Assembly (NCBI GenBank): GCA_026018925.1
Contig: JAKSZU010000026.1
Coordinates: 13,259,127-13,323,126 of the forward strand
Reading direction: 5' to 3'
Source: Tupaia tana
Taxonomy: Eukaryota > Chordata > Mammalia > Scandentia > Tupaiidae
DNA: 64,000 bases
Shown piece after piece: positions 20,530 through 31,965 of this stretch. A program made the translations under genes and the position numbers. How positions within the stretch are numbered: the first letter of the stretch is position 1; every line of letters begins with the position of its first letter. The notes under the pieces were generated by a model. That model worked only from the letters and a program-made list of their open reading frames with translations, was not told the DNA's origin and ran no database searches.

Positions 20530-21190
20530 AAGTATATTTAAAAAGCAAGAGCAAAGTCGGAGAATGAGCAGCGCTAAAGCTGGCAATGCTAGCAGGAAAC
20601 AGAGGGTGCATGGCCTTGGGTTCTTAAGCGAGCCTGGATTTGGGGCTCGCTTGGAATGACCTTCTAAAAATGCCTCAGGAATCTACTACACGTGAGTGGC
20701 CAAGTTTTCATCAACAAGTTCTCAGGCCATTAACGAGTGTAAAAACACAAAACGTCGTGTTATGGGCAGGCTTCTGCCGTCACTTCCATGGTATTTATCT
20801 TAGCTCACCAGCTCTGCAATGCACCTGTTTGTCCACATCCTGACGTCTTTGAGATGAAGCCATGCTGGCCTTTCACAGTCGCTGCCAGCCTCCGTGTCTG
20901 TCACTGCCTCCGTCTGCTCAGACTTTGTTGTCACTCCTGGTAGCCAGGCTGCACCGCTGTCTCCTTGATGTGCCAGTCGACACACCATTCGGCCGTGAGC
21001 TGGGAGTCTCACTTCTTTTTTCTTTGACATATTCTTATAAAATCAAGAATGTGCTGGTATCAAAACTTTCAGACCGGGGGTCGGCAGCTCAGAAGAAAAT
21101 CCTGTAGACATCAGTGGAATCTCCATATGAGAAATGTCGCCGCAGACACTGAATTTCTCCTCTTGGTCTGTGACTTTTCTTAAACTGACA
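20530..21190. other. Intronic stretch, no feature
   Basis: No repeat or coding signal recognised. Confidence 0.4.
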
Positions 21191-21192
<2 letters not shown>

Positions 21193-21270
<78 letters not shown>

Positions 21271-21330
21271 TAAACTTGCATTTGTAAATATGTACTTAAA
21301 TTTGTATTTATATATGCATTTAAATTATAC

Positions 21331-21365
<35 letters not shown>

Positions 21366-21383
21366 AACACACACATATATATT
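21193..21383 (+). repeat. Compound (TA)n/(CG)n/(CA)n microsatellites
   Basis: (AT)n at 21193-21240, (CG)3 then (CA)n at 21241-21272, and a second (TA)n(CA)n block at 21329-21383. The alternating purine-pyrimidine runs can adopt Z-DNA or cruciform structures. Confidence 0.95.
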
Positions 21384-21625
21384 ATTTAAATTTACTCTAG
21401 GGTGCATATGCTTGCTAGAGAAAGAGAGAGAGTGAAAACGAGAGCAGGGAAGTCAGAAAGCATCCCTCAGGGGAGATGGCCACACCACAATTCCTTCTCC
21501 TCTAGGGATTTTGGACATGTTTACAATCATGCCCAGTGTGTTTTTCAAGCTGCTGGGTCTGGGACTCAAACCACACAGTAGACCATGTGGGATCTAGTCA
21601 CCTTACCATGCCACCAGCTACCCCC
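21384..21625 (-). mobile_element. SINE family C, reversed
   Basis: 'tctagggtgcatatgcttgc', 'atggccacaccacaattcc', 'gggattttggacatgt' and the head complement 'catgtgggatctagtcacc'. The microsatellite above may have grown from its tail. Confidence 0.75.
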
Positions 21626-21639
21626 CCTCCAATTTTTTT

Positions 21640-22075
21640 TTAAAATAATGTATTATAATTGTATATTTTCATGGGAATCCAATATGATTTTTTCGATCCA
21701 GGAATACAATGTGTAATGACCAGATCAGGATAGTCAGCATTGCTGTCATCTTAATCATTTGTCATTCCTTGTGTTTGGCACATTCAAAATATGTCCTTTT
21801 AGTTACTTTGAGCTACGCAGGAAGTTGTTGCCACCTGTGCACTCCCCACTGCATTTTGTAACACTAGAAACATTTCCTCCTATCTATCTGCGATTTTATT
21901 TCTGTTAGTCAGCATCCCTCTACCCTCCACCTACCACCCTCCCCAGCCTCTAACAGTCATCCTTCACCCTTCCGCCTTTCTTTTTCCTTTTCTTTTTCTT
22001 TTTTCTTTTCTTTTCAGTTTCCACACAGAAGTGAGAACATGTGCTATTTCTCTTTCTCATCAGACATTGTTGCCT
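21640..22075 (-). mobile_element. L1 3' region, reversed
   Basis: 'ataattgtatattttcatgg', 'atacaatgtgtaatgaccag', 'atcaggatagtcagcattgc', 'agtttccacacagaagtgag' and 'aacatgtgctatttctcttt' match antisense L1 3' sequence. Confidence 0.6.
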
Positions 22076-22099
22076 GAGTGGAAAAGCGATTCAGGAGAG

Positions 22100-22562
22100 C
22101 TGAACTTTGAATGTGGAGACGTTTTGTGATACTTTAACTCATGTATTTATATTTTCTTTTTTATGTGAATGGAAGATTGATATACCAAAAATTGTCTGGG
22201 TAGTACCTGTGCTCCTAAGTTTACTGTAGCATTTTTTTTTTTTGAGAGGTTTTTGCTATAGGGTGCTTGCACTCACCAGAAAGACAGAGAGAGACAGATA
22301 GAAAGCGAGAAATCACCCCCCTGGGGGGATGGCCATGCCACAATCCCTTCTCCATTCTCCTCTCAGGATCTTGGGCACACACGCACATGCGCCTGGCGTG
22401 AGTTTAAGCCACAGGGTCTGGGACTCGACTACATGGGAGTCCAGTGACATAGCCATTACACTAACCGCTGGTCCCTATTGTAGCATTCTTCATGATAGTC
22501 AAAATACTAAATCATCCAAAGAGTTCATGAGTGGATGAATGGATAAAGAAAATGTGGTACAT
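22100..22562 (+). mobile_element. L1 ORF2 end fragment, split by a SINE
   Basis: Before the SINE: 'gtagtacctgtgctcctaag'. After it: 'gagttcatgagtggatgaat' and 'ggataaagaaaatgtggtac'. This is the usual wording near the end of mammalian L1 ORF2. Frames are broken. Confidence 0.65.
22232..22475 (-). mobile_element. SINE family A, reversed, inside L1
   Basis: Full copy with a small deletion in the head. The flank ctgtagcatt/ttgtagcatt is duplicated from the L1. Confidence 0.88.
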
Positions 22563-22614
22563 ATGAGGGGACTTCAAAGAATTTATGGAAAAATGGAATT
22601 AAAATGGGAATTTG
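22563..22614. mobile_element. Terminal part of a second palindromic DNA element
   Basis: 'ggggacttcaaagaatttat' followed by ggaaaaatggaattaaaat. It resembles one end of an inverted-repeat element whose other end type is seen at 63294. A SINE follows directly. Confidence 0.5.
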
Positions 22615-22615
22615 G

Positions 22616-22878
22616 GAGCTAACAGGTGGCGTGGTGGTTAGGGTGCTGAACTCCCACATGGCTGACCGTGGTTCTAGTCCCAGACCTGGCAGCTTGAAAC
22701 TCATGCCAGGCATGTATGAGTGCATGCCCAAAATCCCGAGAGGAGAATAAAGGAGAAGGGATTGCAGTGTGGCCATCCCTTCTGGAGGGGGGTGAGTTCT
22801 CATTTTCTATCTCTCCGTCTCTCCTTGTCTCTTTGGTGAGCTCATGCGCCCTATAGCAAAAATTTCTCAAAAAATAGC
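22616..22878 (+). mobile_element. SINE family A
   Basis: Head 'agctaacaggtggcgtggtg', complete body, short A-rich end (aaaatttctcaaaaaatag). Confidence 0.85.
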
Positions 22879-22984
22879 TAATTTGTTTTTGGTGGGGAGA
22901 AAAAGAAGCTGTCCCTGGTGCTGAAGGAAACATTTTCCCTCAAGACTCTATACAGGGAACAGGCTGTGAGAAGTCAATTCTGAA

Positions 22985-23640
22985 ACTCCTAGATGCAAAG
23001 AGAGTGATAAATGCCTGTCTTATCAATTAACTCCTCAGACAGGGATAGGAGAGTCAGTGTTAGACAATTTGAAGAACCTAGCAAGCAAGTTTTCTGGTGG
23101 AATTTTAGTCCCTCTTCAGCCAAAGCAGCCAGAATTCCAGATGCTAGATCTTCTGACAAGGCTTGGGTGACAGATGAACTGAGTTGGGGGAGGGTCTGGG
23201 CCTTTGTGTCAGACACACCAGTCTATTCTGAGAACTTCAGGCTGCGGGATGTTCATTCAGCAAGCCTCAAAGTGCTCCCCCGATACCGTGGAGGCCCATT
23301 TAAAAATGCTTAATATTTTAGCAAATTCCCATTTAATTCCCTGTATGTTCCCTACATTTTCTTCATCATTATTGCTGATTACCAGGCTATTTGTGTGAAG
23401 GGAGCTATTTGCAGGGAAGAGCAGTTTTCGCCTTTAAATTCACTCACCCGGGGCCTCCTGCTCACTGCTTTGCAGGATGTAAAACTCCCCTGGCTAACAT
23501 TGCAAGAGGAACGATGGGGAGTAAAATAATTAACTGCGTCAGGCAAGCGGAGGAAGAAGTAGATTATAAAATGGAAAGTTTCCTCTTCCCAGTACCACTT
23601 CTTAGCCAATGCATGGGAGGGGGTGCGTTTTTATTTTAAG
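22985..23640. other. SINE-free stretch, candidate conserved non-coding DNA
   Basis: About 650 nt without repeats, AT-rich blocks (taaaatgcttaatattttag, gagtaaaataattaactgcg) next to GC-richer parts. No coding signal. Conservation is inference from the lack of insertions. Confidence 0.35.
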
Positions 23641-23864
23641 GGACATATGTTCTCTGTATGGGAGTCAGTGTGAGCTGCTGAGTGAAAAATGCAATAGGCA
23701 ATAGGAATTTTTAGCAGGGCACAGGGGAGCCGAGCCAGAGGCACAAAAGTAAAGAAGCCGAGAGGTTCCACTCCCAGGGACCTTCAGACTTCTGGGGCAG
23801 TTTGTGCAATGGGAGAGCCCTGGAGGGAGAGCTCTGCTTGGGACTTTTCTTTGCCATTCCCTTG

Positions 23865-24155
23865 GACAGGTTTTAAGCTGCTGAGTATCACAATTTCTTT
23901 GTCTAAAAAATGGGGGAAAATACTAGTTCCTGCCTCAAAGGGCCCCTGGGAGGATTAAGCAGGCAGTAGACACACACGTTTAGTGTTTACTACGGGGGAC
24001 TCAGTATTGGGGAGCTACTGTTATTATTGTCAGCTCACTTCATGGTTCCGAGAGGTTGGTATGATTTACGGATGAGAAAACAGAAGGAAAGTTTAGGTCA
24101 ATGATGAGGGTCATGTAAACTAGAAAGGGCCAAAGCAGGGATTGAAGCCAGGAGG
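23865..24155. repeat. Two adjacent MIR pieces
   Basis: 'tttctttgtctaaaaaatgg' and 'gggaggattaagcaggcag' (plus orientation), then 'ttacggatgagaaaacagaa' and 'gggattgaagccaggagga' (minus orientation). Confidence 0.65.
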
Positions 24156-24529
24156 ACCGATTCCAGAATTCCTTCTCATCTGTATGCTCCACCCACAGGT
24201 GTATTCTGGAGGAAGCTTTGAGTGTATGTGTCTCTGGGCTGTTTATTGTACAGAGTTTATCTCTAGGTTGGTAATATGGGAACTGGTGGCTTCTCTTTTC
24301 CCTTTCAGACTATGTTTTACTCAATCTGAGACATCAGTCGATACAGTTCAAATCCCCCCCCACACTTATATATGTAATTCAGCACCAGTGTGGCAATGTT
24401 GGTAGGTGCTTGGGACTTGGGGATGTGAATCCCTCACAAATAGTAAATGTAGGCTCCCAGGAGGGAGAGTTCTCAGTAATTATTTCTCTCAAAGGCAGGT
24501 TGTTACAAAAGCAAGCTGATTGCCCACAG

Positions 24530-24720
24530 TTCTCTTTTTGCATGGCCTCCCTCCTTGTACTTCAGGAGACCATCCTGGGAAAACAGAGGCCAGCCAGATG
24601 CTGGACATACGCTTTTGGACTTCCCAGTCTCCAGAACTGTGAGACAAATAAACCTCTTTTCTTTATAAATCTCCCAGTCGTGGGTATTTCTATTATAGCA
24701 ACACAGTGGACACTCTGTAG
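24530..24720 (+). repeat. MaLR-type LTR 3' end
   Basis: 'ggacttcccagtctccagaa', 'ctgtgagacaaataaacctc', 'ataaatctcccagtcgtggg' and 'tattatagcaacacagtgga' are the standard LTR end. Confidence 0.7.
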
Positions 24721-25104
24721 CAGATTATTCAGCAAATACTCCCTTTCTCCCCTGTCCCCTATGTTCACAGGTGAACTGTATGTATTTCCTAGCACCCTGA
24801 CTGTGGACTTACCCATGTGCCTTCTTTAGCTCATGGGATATTAGCTATGACTTGATAGATGAACGAGATGAGCCTTCAGGTTAGATCCATGAGAAGAGTA
24901 AAAATTGCTATCTCACTGGACCCATGGGATTGAGAAAGGCAAAGAACAGACCTTTCTGAATGTAGCAACCCAGGCCTAGATCTACCAGACCTTATGTAAA
25001 CTTGCTATAAGTTTGAAATAAACCCCTTCCTTCCTCTATCCTTTCCTTCATGTCTCTTTCCCTCCCCTCCTTTCCTTCTTCTCACTGTCACAATCCTTCT
25101 TCAC

Positions 25105-25190
25105 TATCCTGAGTACCTAGGGCTACAGGCATACATCACCACATCTGGCTCTTTTTTAGGTAGAGTCTTGCTATATATATACATTTTTAA
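25105..25190 (-). repeat. 7SL/Alu-like SINE remnant
   Basis: 'gagtacctagggctacaggc' followed by 'atacatcaccacatctggct' and 'tagagtcttgctata' resembles the antisense left part of a 7SL-derived monomer. Short and diverged. Confidence 0.5.
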
Positions 25191-25345
25191 TTTTAATCAT
25201 TACCTTTATTCCTTTGACTTTGGGATATTTTATCCCATCACCCCAAGGATGACAAATGCCAGTTAAATACTTGTAAGATAATAAAATAATAAGCTGCCTC
25301 TATAAAATTTTTTTTCAGAAACCTTTTTAAAGTCATTTAATGTTG

Positions 25346-25605
25346 GAACCAGCAGTTGACATAATGGCTATGTCATTGGACTCCCATGTAGTCGACCGCA
25401 GTTCGAGTCCCGGACCTGGTGGCTTAAACTCATGCTGGGCGCGTGTGTGTGTGTGCCCCAGATTCCAAGAAGAGAATGGAGGAGAAGGGACTGCGGTGTG
25501 GCCATCTACCCTGGGGGGTTACTTCTCGCTTTCTGTCTCTCTGTCTCTCTCTGTCTTTCTGGCGAGCGCATGTACCTTATAGCGAAAACCTCTCCAAAAA
25601 AAAAA
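25346..25605 (+). mobile_element. SINE family A
   Basis: Complete copy with agtcatttaatgt duplicated on both sides (about 25331-25343 and 25609-25621). Confidence 0.92.
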
Positions 25606-25949
25606 AAGAGTCATTTAATGTAAAGATCTGATTATTTACAATTACTTGCCAGAAGGTAGTACTATTTTCTTATGAGAATGTCATATCATCATCATAATCA
25701 TCAAAAAGAATTAAAATCTTGTTCTACAACTATTTTTATATTAAGCAGAATTTAGAATTTAAAAGATTTGATAAGCCTAAAAATAAGGTATGATCATGAT
25801 CTATCTATTCATTTTTTACCTGTCTAATCTTTCTAGTGTTTTCTCAGCATCAGAAGTGTGTTTGTATAAATATATCCAAATTCCTCAATTGACACTCTGT
25901 GTAATTAACAGAAACTGTGGGGAGGTATCTGTTGCTAACTTGAGTGGTG

Positions 25950-26110
25950 ATTTGGGCCTAACTTTAAATCTCAGCCTTACCACTCTCAGTAATGAAATTT
26001 CTCTGATTTTCATCTGTGAAATGGGAAATAATAACAGTTCATATTTTTATAGGAATTAAATGACATAATGCATGTATTTGTATAGTATAATGCATGCTAT
26101 ATAGAGATAC
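25950..26110 (+). repeat. MIR element
   Basis: 'gatttgggcctaactttaaa', 'tttcatctgtgaaatgggaa' and 'ggaattaaatgacataatgc' mark a MIR. Confidence 0.75.
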
Positions 26111-26137
26111 TCAATAGATCTATTTCTCTTTTTTCAG

Positions 26138-26138
<1 letters not shown>

Positions 26139-26168
<30 letters not shown>

Positions 26169-26422
26169 TGGAGAGGTTTTTCGCTATAGGGCGTGTGCGC
26201 TCGCCAGACAGACAGAGAGACATAGAGACAGAAAGCGAGAAATCACCCCCCAGGGGGGATGGTCACGCCGCAATCCCTTCTCCTCCATTCTCCTCTCGGG
26301 ATCTTGGGCACGCACGCATACGCGCCCGGCGTGAGTTGTAAGCCACCGGGTCCGAGACGCGAACCGCGGTCGACTACGTGGGAGTCCAGCAACATAGCCA
26401 TTACGCTAACTGCTGGTTCCCC
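26139..26422 (-). mobile_element. SINE family A, reversed, (ATTT)n tail
   Basis: CpG-rich, near-consensus copy. Its tail is (TTTA)n at 26139-26168. The flank cagattatt is duplicated. Confidence 0.92.
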
Positions 26423-26424
26423 AG

Positions 26425-27370
26425 ATTATTATTATTATTATTTATTCTCATTATTTTTTAAACATTCAATCACTGTATATCATTTGGCTTGCAAAGAGAA
26501 TTTACCCAACACGAAATACTTCTTAGACCAGTCCAGTTGAGTATACTATACCTGTTATCATCAACAGGTAATAAACCACTTCTATGTCCCACGAAAGTCA
26601 TGCCTCTCTATTTGTTCTCTTGCTATCCTTCTCTATACTCTTCCCTCCTCCCCCCCACCCCCATTCTACACTGTCTTCAGCATCCATAACTATTTTCATT
26701 GCTTTTATGCCCTCCAATATTTCAATCTCTACCAGAAAGTGTGGATAGTTGGTATATATTAAGTGGATACATACACTATCTTTCTTTCATATGTTGGCTT
26801 GCTTTGCTCAGCAATAGATCTTCCATATCAAATGCCAGGATCTTGTTTTTTTTTTTATGGCTGAATAGTATTCCCTGGAGTATGTGTGCCACACTTTTTC
26901 CATCCATTCATATGTTCGTGGACATTGGGGTTGGTTCCATGTCTTAGCGATCGTGAATAAGGCTGCAGTAAACATTGATGTGCAAGCGCTTTTCTGACTG
27001 AGCATTCCCCTGTCCTTTAGGTAGGTACCCAGAAGTGAGATTGCTGGATCAAATGATAGTTCTATTTGTAGATCTTTGAGGAACCTCCATACTGTTTTTC
27101 CACAGTGAATGAACCAGTTTACCTTCCTACCAACAGTCTAGCAGAGTTCCCCTTTCACCACAACCCCACCAACATTTATCACTTTTTGTATTTTTAATCT
27201 TCATCATTCTGACAGGCACTAGGTGGTATCTCACTGCGGTTTTAATCTACACCTTCCTTTTGATGAGGGATGTTAAGCATTTCCTCATATGCTTTTTGAC
27301 TGTTCGTATGTCTTCCTTAGAGAACATTCTGTTCAGCTCCTTTTTCCATCTTTTAATTGGGATAGACACT
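26425..27370 (-). mobile_element. L1 ORF2 3' part and 3' UTR, reversed
   Basis: Long, clearly L1: 'tatggctgaatagtattccc', 'tggagtatgtgtgccacact', 'ggacattggggttggttcca', 'gtacccagaagtgagattgc', 'tggatcaaatgatagttcta', 'aggaacctccatactgtttt', 'ctgacaggcactaggtggta'. About 0.9 kb, antisense, with the reading frame interrupted. Confidence 0.85.
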
Positions 27371-27374
27371 TTTT

Positions 27375-27490
27375 TTTTTCAGGCAAGTCGCTTGAGTTCT
27401 CTGGGTCTTGCTATTTGATCAGGTCAACCTTGAGCTGACGATCTTCCTGCTGGGATTATCAGCTCACACCATTGCACTAGGCCTTCAGGT
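27375..27490 (-). repeat. 7SL/Alu-like SINE remnant
   Basis: 'tctgggtcttgctatttgat', 'caggtcaaccttgagctgac', 'gatcttcctgctgggattat' and 'cagctcacaccattgcacta' parallel the antisense 7SL-derived pattern of Alu/FAM-like monomers. Confidence 0.5.
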
Positions 27491-27639
27491 TGGACTGGGT
27501 ATGGAACTCAGGCCTCTCATGCAGTCCCGATTTGTGGAGTACAGCATCTTGGCACTGTGTATCACTACAGCCAGGTTGGAAATAAAGCTTGGACACATAC
27601 TAGCCATCAGTTCCGCTCAGAAGTGTCCCCTCTACTTTA

Positions 27640-27871
27640 AAAAAAAAAATTATCCAGAGGGTGTGTGCATTCACCAGCGAGGGACACAGAGAGAGAAAAA
27701 GTGAAAAAATTAAACTGCTCATGGAGAATAGTCACGCTGCAATCCCTTCTCTATCTCTCTCTCCTTTCATGATTTTGGGCATGCATGCCCCTGTGCCTGG
27801 CATGTTTCTCAAGCTGCTGGATTGACCATGTGGGATCCAGCTACCTCAACCACCAGGCCACCAGCTGGTTC
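27640..27871 (-). mobile_element. SINE family C, reversed
   Basis: 'tatccagagggtgtgtgcat', 'gtcacgctgcaatcccttct', 'catgattttgggcatgcatg' and the head complement 'ccaccaggccaccagctgg'. Confidence 0.8.
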
Positions 27872-28375
27872 CAGAAATTCTTCAAGACCATCCACAGTAG
27901 ACATTCTCACCCATTCTCACAAGAGACATTCTGTTTGCGTGAAGTCTCCCCTTACCTGAACCGGCCTCCTTTCCAAGGGCCCTAAAGGAAACTAGGACTG
28001 GCATCACCTACAACAGACGATCCCAGCCCTCTTCTCTACAGCCTTGCAAGAAGCTGCAGAATATTGGAGTGTTGGGAAGCCGAGAGAGGAACTCATAGTC
28101 AACCTTTCTAATTATGAGGGGCATGGGATTAACTACTGCAAATCACTTTGTGAAACACTAACAGCCCACATGCACTTGGGGGGGAAAAAAAAAGAAAACT
28201 TTGAATGGTATTACGGTTCTGTATCCAGCTGGATTTCACTCCCATTTTCCATCTCTGCCTACAAGAAATATGGGACTATAAAGCCGGGAGTGCTTCGACA
28301 AGGAAGGCAGAATGACATTAAGATGAACAAACACTCCTGACAATCCGATTTCAGGAGTGTCCTGCCCTCGCAGAA
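27872..28375. other. Intronic stretch, no feature
   Basis: No repeat recognised. A 98-codon plus-strand frame (28044-28340) has no splice context or known motif. Confidence 0.4.
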
Positions 28376-29460
28376 GGGAACTGCCTACATGGGAAATTTC
28401 CACTTAACAAATTTTGCTGTTTTCAAATAATAGCAAATAAATCAGTTTATTCCCAGTTTGTTGAGGCTGGAGGTTTGGAAGGCCCAGTTCATCTGGCTTT
28501 CTCACGCCTTGCTTTGTCAGCCCACCCGGACATATCGATTTCAGAGGAGAAGGCGGCAACATGATGGAATGAAGGGATCTGAAACACCGTCCTTAAATTC
28601 TTGAATTTTTCAGGCAACTCGTACAGGCAAATTAATAACACAGCCCCAGTTCAAACGCACCGAGCAAATATTTTGCATTTAAATTCCCGCATTAGAATGC
28701 CCTGTTTATACAATAACTTAATAAATCTAGCCTGGCTGCCAAATTGACAAGAAGGTGAGAATCATTCATTAAAATGCAAATGCAATTGAGATGAAATTTG
28801 GAATACATTTATTACAGTAATTGAACTTCAGTCAACTGTAGTCACAACACAGATTTTGAACTGCCTTTCAGACAAAAGGACGTGTTGTATTCTTTCTCCC
28901 CCCACTCCCCAAGTTAATATCTTTGTCAGCATGCAAATTAAAGCCATTTCCTGAGTGCTAATGATTTGCAATGGAGGATTTCACTCTTCTTTATAGGACA
29001 AGATTGCCAGAGATAAAGGTCAACTACGTACACAAAAGATTGCTCTGGTAGCATATTGTGTATACAGCAAATTGATTGCAAACATATTCTGAGTGCTTAT
29101 TGCAACCGGATTCTTATTAAATCACATCCAAACATCTCTTCACCATGCCTGAGTCATTTGCTAATTGTAATGCCCAACAATGGGAGATTGGCTGAGTCAG
29201 GATGTCACCTTTCAAATCAAAGGTTCCGATGGATTTCTCTCCTTTCGGAATGACTCAGCCCAGAGAGGCATCTGCTAATGGGTTCCTTTTGATCCTAAGT
29301 CAGATGGAAGGAAGATGCTACTGGGACTGTCATAATGGAATAAAAAAAGTCTATTCTCAATGGAGAAGAGGTCACTTTAGCAGCTTCATTTCTACCCTTT
29401 TGGCCTTTTGCAAAATTCATGTGGCATGTCTTAGATGTGGGCAGACAGTATATTAGGCAC
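28376..29460. other. SINE-free block, candidate conserved non-coding DNA
   Basis: More than 1 kb without any SINE, LINE or microsatellite in a region averaging one SINE per kb. AT-rich with homeodomain-type ATTA/TAAT words and blocks such as cattcattaaaatgcaaatg and attacagtaattgaacttca. An enhancer role is inference only. Confidence 0.4.
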
Positions 29461-29689
29461 CTAGCAGACGGCTGTTGAAGGAGGCTCTACCTAGAGTGTT
29501 TCATTGGCCAAAGGTAAGTGTGCTGAAGTCACTCTAGAGTAGTAAAACCCAATTTATTTCAACTGTAAAGTAGAGAGACTACTTGTGTCTTCTTTACCTC
29601 CCTTTGTATACAATTAATTGATCATGAAGTGATGTCAACTCTTCTTCCTAAATGTCACTTGACTCTCTTCCTGTTGCTACCACTCTAGC

Positions 29690-30223
29690 CAGAAACTATC
29701 ATTTGTTGGCTCGTTTTCTCTAAGTAGCTTCCTACCCTTTCTTTCTCCTTCTGGGCCCCATGTCCAATTGGCTGCCTAAGGGCTCCTTCTAAAATGGAAA
29801 TCTCAACATTCCGGAACACTCCACATCCTCCAGTGGCTTCCTCCTCCTCGCAGCAATAGCGTCCTCTAAAAATCTGTGGTCGCTCCTTACTCGTTCACGC
29901 TGTTGTCATTTATTTGCATCTCTCCACCCCTCGAGATCGCACGTTCTTTTCTTTCCGCCGGCACCACTGTCTCCCTCTTCTTCGTTGGGCTGATTTGTAT
30001 TTGTCCTTCAAGGCCTGGGGAAAATTATCAACTGCTGGCCACTCAGTACTCCTTCCCTCTATTCCTCCCCTCCCAACTCCAGGCTACGTCAAGTGCACCC
30101 TCAGCTCTCTGTGCCCACATACACACCTTTATTGCCCTGGTCACACTATATGGCGATAGCCCTGTTTGCTAGTCTACCCTTCCCCAGACTGTGGGCTCCT
30201 TGAGGACAGTGCCTGGCAAACAT
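29690..30223 (-). repeat. L2 element, fairly long
   Basis: 'atggaaatctcaacattccg', 'cctccagtggcttcctcctc', 'ctccttcaaggcctggg'-like text, 'ctttattgccctggtcacac', 'gactgtgggctccttgagga' and 'cagtgcctggcaaac' follow the L2 3' end. Confidence 0.65.
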
Positions 30224-30298
30224 CAGGTCTGGGACTCGAACCACGGTTGACTACGTGGGAGTCCAGCCACATAGCCATTACTCTAACTGCTGGTCCCT
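30224..30298 (-). mobile_element. SINE family A head-only fragment
   Basis: Only the tRNA-like 5' 75 nt is present (ggtctgggactcgaaccacg to gctggtccct), joined to L2 without body or tail. Retrotransposition normally loses the 5' end, so a later deletion or rearrangement is likely. Confidence 0.75.
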
Positions 30299-30309
30299 GG
30301 GAGGTAATT

Positions 30310-30582
30310 CTTTTTTTTTTTTTTTTTTGGAGAGGGTTTCGCTATAGGGCGCGTGCACTCGTCAGACAGACAGAGAGAGACATAGAGACAGAAAGCGAGA
30401 AATCACCCCCCAGGGGGGATGGTCACGCTGCAATCCCTTCTCCATTCTCCTCTCGGGATCTTGGGCACACATGCACACATGCCCGGTGTGAGTTTTAAGC
30501 CACCGGGTCCAGGACACGAACTGCGGTCGACTACGTGGGAGTCCAGCGACATAGCCATTACACTAACTGCTGGTTCTCAAGG
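30310..30582 (-). mobile_element. SINE family A, reversed
   Basis: Near-consensus copy beside the fragment above. Duplicated flank ggaggtaattctt (about 30300-30312 and 30584-30597). Confidence 0.92.
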
Positions 30583-30949
30583 AGGTAATTCTTATCTTGT
30601 CTAAGCCCTGGTGATTTCAAGGCTCTGTTGCTATGCTGCAGAAAAGTTTCAAGTGACTCACTCTCTCTCTGTCTTTCTCTTTCTTGACCCAACTGTCATA
30701 ATTCACACATTTAAAATGCCTTTGTTCTAGGCTAAATCACTGGCCATGGACTAGGGACAAATAGAGACAGTCTAGTGCAGATTATTGAAAAGAGGCAAAG
30801 ACCCTTAGAAGAAAATTAGCTCTGGGAATCCACTGAGGGTGCCTAGGGCAGCTGGCAGACCGACAGGAGGATCTGACTGTGAGGAAGGAAGGCAGGCCAG
30901 GAGAGTAGGGCATGGTCGTCATCATCGGGGAGGAAGAGGCGCTGAAACA

Positions 30950-31155
30950 GTGAGGGGGTGTATAGTGAGGCCTTGAGTAAGGCCCAGAGCTAAGCACTTC
31001 ACATACATTTACTCCCTGAACCCTCGTAACATCCAGTGAAGTGAGTGCTGCCGTTCCCATTTTGCTGATGAGGAAACCAAGGCTCAAAGAGATCAAGAGC
31101 CTAACCATTAGGTTAGTAACTGGTGGCACTGGACGTTAAACTCAGGCAGCCTGAT
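30950..31155 (-). repeat. MIR element
   Basis: 'ctaagcacttcacatacatt', 'cccattttgctgatgaggaa' and 'accaaggctcaaagagatca' mark an antisense MIR. Confidence 0.8.
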
Positions 31156-31273
31156 TCCAAAGGACTGCATGAGTGATGCATTGATTTTGGAAATAGTCTG
31201 TTACATTTTTTAACTGGCCATCATTTCCTTGTCACTCAATGTCTGTGACACTGCATTTTATTTCACCTCTTTG

Positions 31274-31822
31274 TTTTGTTTTGTTTTAATTGCCAGAGGG
31301 TGCATGCACTTGCCAAAGATGAAGATGGAGAGGGAGAAAGAGAGAGAAAGTATCCCCTGATGGAATGTGGTCACACTACAATCCCTGCTCCTCTATTTCT
31401 CTATCTTGCTAGGATTTGGGGCATACATGCACATGTGCCCAGCATGTTTTTCTTTTCCTTTTTTGAGAGTTTTTTTTTTTTTTCTATAGGTCCTGTGCAC
31501 TCTCCAGAAACACAGGGAGAGACAGAGAGACAGAAAGCGAGAAATCACCCCCCAGGGGGGATGGCCACACCGCAATCCCTTCTCCTCCATTCTCCTCTCA
31601 GGATCATGAGCACGCACGCACACACGTCTGGCGTGAGTTTAAGCCACCGGGTCCAGGACTCGAACCGCGGTTGACTACATGGGAGTCCAGTGACATAGCC
31701 ATTACGCCAACTGCTGGTCCCAGCCCAGCGTGTTTTTCAAGCCTCTGGGCCCTGGACTCAAACCATGATTGGCCATGTGGGATCTGGATCTTCTAACCAA
31801 TAAGCTATGGAACTGGCCCTAT
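31274..31822 (-). mobile_element. SINE family C interrupted by a family A SINE
   Basis: Left part 31274-31452 ('ttgccagagggtgcatgcac'), right part 31723-31822 ('tggccatgtgggatctggat', ending gaactggccct). The interrupter lies at 31453-31722. C is therefore older than A. Confidence 0.85.
31453..31722 (-). mobile_element. SINE family A nested in family C
   Basis: Complete copy; the host sequence gcccagc-tgtttttc is duplicated on both sides (31437-31452 and about 31723-31738). Confidence 0.92.
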
Positions 31823-31824
31823 TT

Positions 31825-31965
31825 TATCTCTTTGACATGCACTTTCCTTGTCTGTAAAATTGGGATAAATTAATATTCATCCAAGGAGGTTGTTGAAAGT
31901 CATATATGAGAAGTAACTGGCGTGATGTCTGGCACACTGGAGGCATTCGATAAGTGGTCACAGCC
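31825..31965 (+). repeat. MIR element
   Basis: 'ccttgtctgtaaaattggga', 'ggttgttgaaagtcatatat' and 'tctggcacactggaggcatt' are the MIR 3' half. Confidence 0.75.
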
